64,000 bases of DNA from Pseudoduganella violacea (GTDB lineage: Bacteria > Pseudomonadota > Gammaproteobacteria > Burkholderiales > Burkholderiaceae_D): contig NZ_JACHXD010000001.1 in assembly GCF_014191875.1 (NCBI RefSeq), positions 651,304-715,303 on the forward strand, given 5' to 3'. The notes beneath the pieces were generated by a model. The model saw nothing but the letters and a program-made list of their open reading frames with translations, did not search any database and was not told where the DNA came from. The position numbers and the translations under genes are program-made. The first letter of the stretch is position 1, and the number at the start of each line of letters is the position of its first letter. Positions 63,707 through 64,000 of this stretch are shown in pieces.

Positions 63707-64000
<294 letters not shown>

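Overview
The window looks like a chromosomal segment of a high-GC betaproteobacterium, most likely Oxalobacteraceae (Massilia/Duganella/Janthinobacterium group). The inference rests on the divergent gyrB-dnaN-dnaA / rpmH-rnpA-yidD-yidC-mnmE origin region, on house-keeping genes with betaproteobacterial character, and on the 5' end of a 16S rRNA gene with the expected leader at the right edge (63707 onward). I made no database comparison; every family name comes from reading the proteins and motifs.

Layout. (1) 1-2235: start of a chemoreceptor, a DUF2244 membrane protein, and ompW with an FNR-type site upstream. (2) 2475-9875: a type VI secretion outpost with a lone tssF baseplate gene, a vgrG carrying a lysozyme-like tip, its overlapping immunity candidate, then an AT-rich second effector/immunity pair flanked by repeat elements. 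(3) 10149-19740: the replication/RNA/membrane core (gyrB, dnaN, dnaA, rpmH, rnpA, yidD, yidC, mnmE). (4) 19721-27986: an 8.3-kb integrative element inserted in the 3' end of mnmE, with recognisable attL and attR, a P4-type integrase, an AlpA-like regulator, an HUH-type Gp2/Rep-like gene preceded by iteron-like repeats, a YwqK-like lipoprotein, an XRE regulator and a single-chain nuclease-methylase-specificity protein. (5) 28006-41361: an eleven-gene, tightly spaced, minus-strand operon that reads as an uncharacterised aromatic natural-product cluster: DABB protein, KAS III-like enzyme, acyl carrier protein, PqsA-like aryl-CoA ligase, FAD monooxygenase, MATE exporter, carrier-condensation didomain, cytochrome b561, acyl-CoA-dehydrogenase-like monooxygenase, and an RND adaptor plus pump. 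(6) 41742-46006: a double-GNAT protein and a FecI-FecR-TonB receptor set whose receptor gene is broken. (7) 46209-50654: a four-gene exported-protein operon ending in a CsgG/LpoB-like lipoprotein. (8) 50971-63314: small zinc-ribbon, Hpt, CAP lipoprotein, pssA, aldo/keto reductase, PBP5/6 carboxypeptidase, hydrolase, ferredoxin, VanZ, a four-gene Mla/MCE lipid-transport operon and a B12-type radical SAM protein. (9) 63441-64000: rRNA promoter, leader and partial 16S.

The strongest candidate for an undescribed system is the 28-41 kb operon. Its likely logic is that an aromatic acid is activated by the ligase, carried on the stand-alone ACP, processed by the KAS III-like and DABB proteins, oxidised by two flavoproteins, joined to a partner by the carrier-condensation protein, and exported by MATE and RND transporters. 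The four-gene CsgG-like operon and the single-chain restriction-modification gene in the mnmE island are the next most interesting items.
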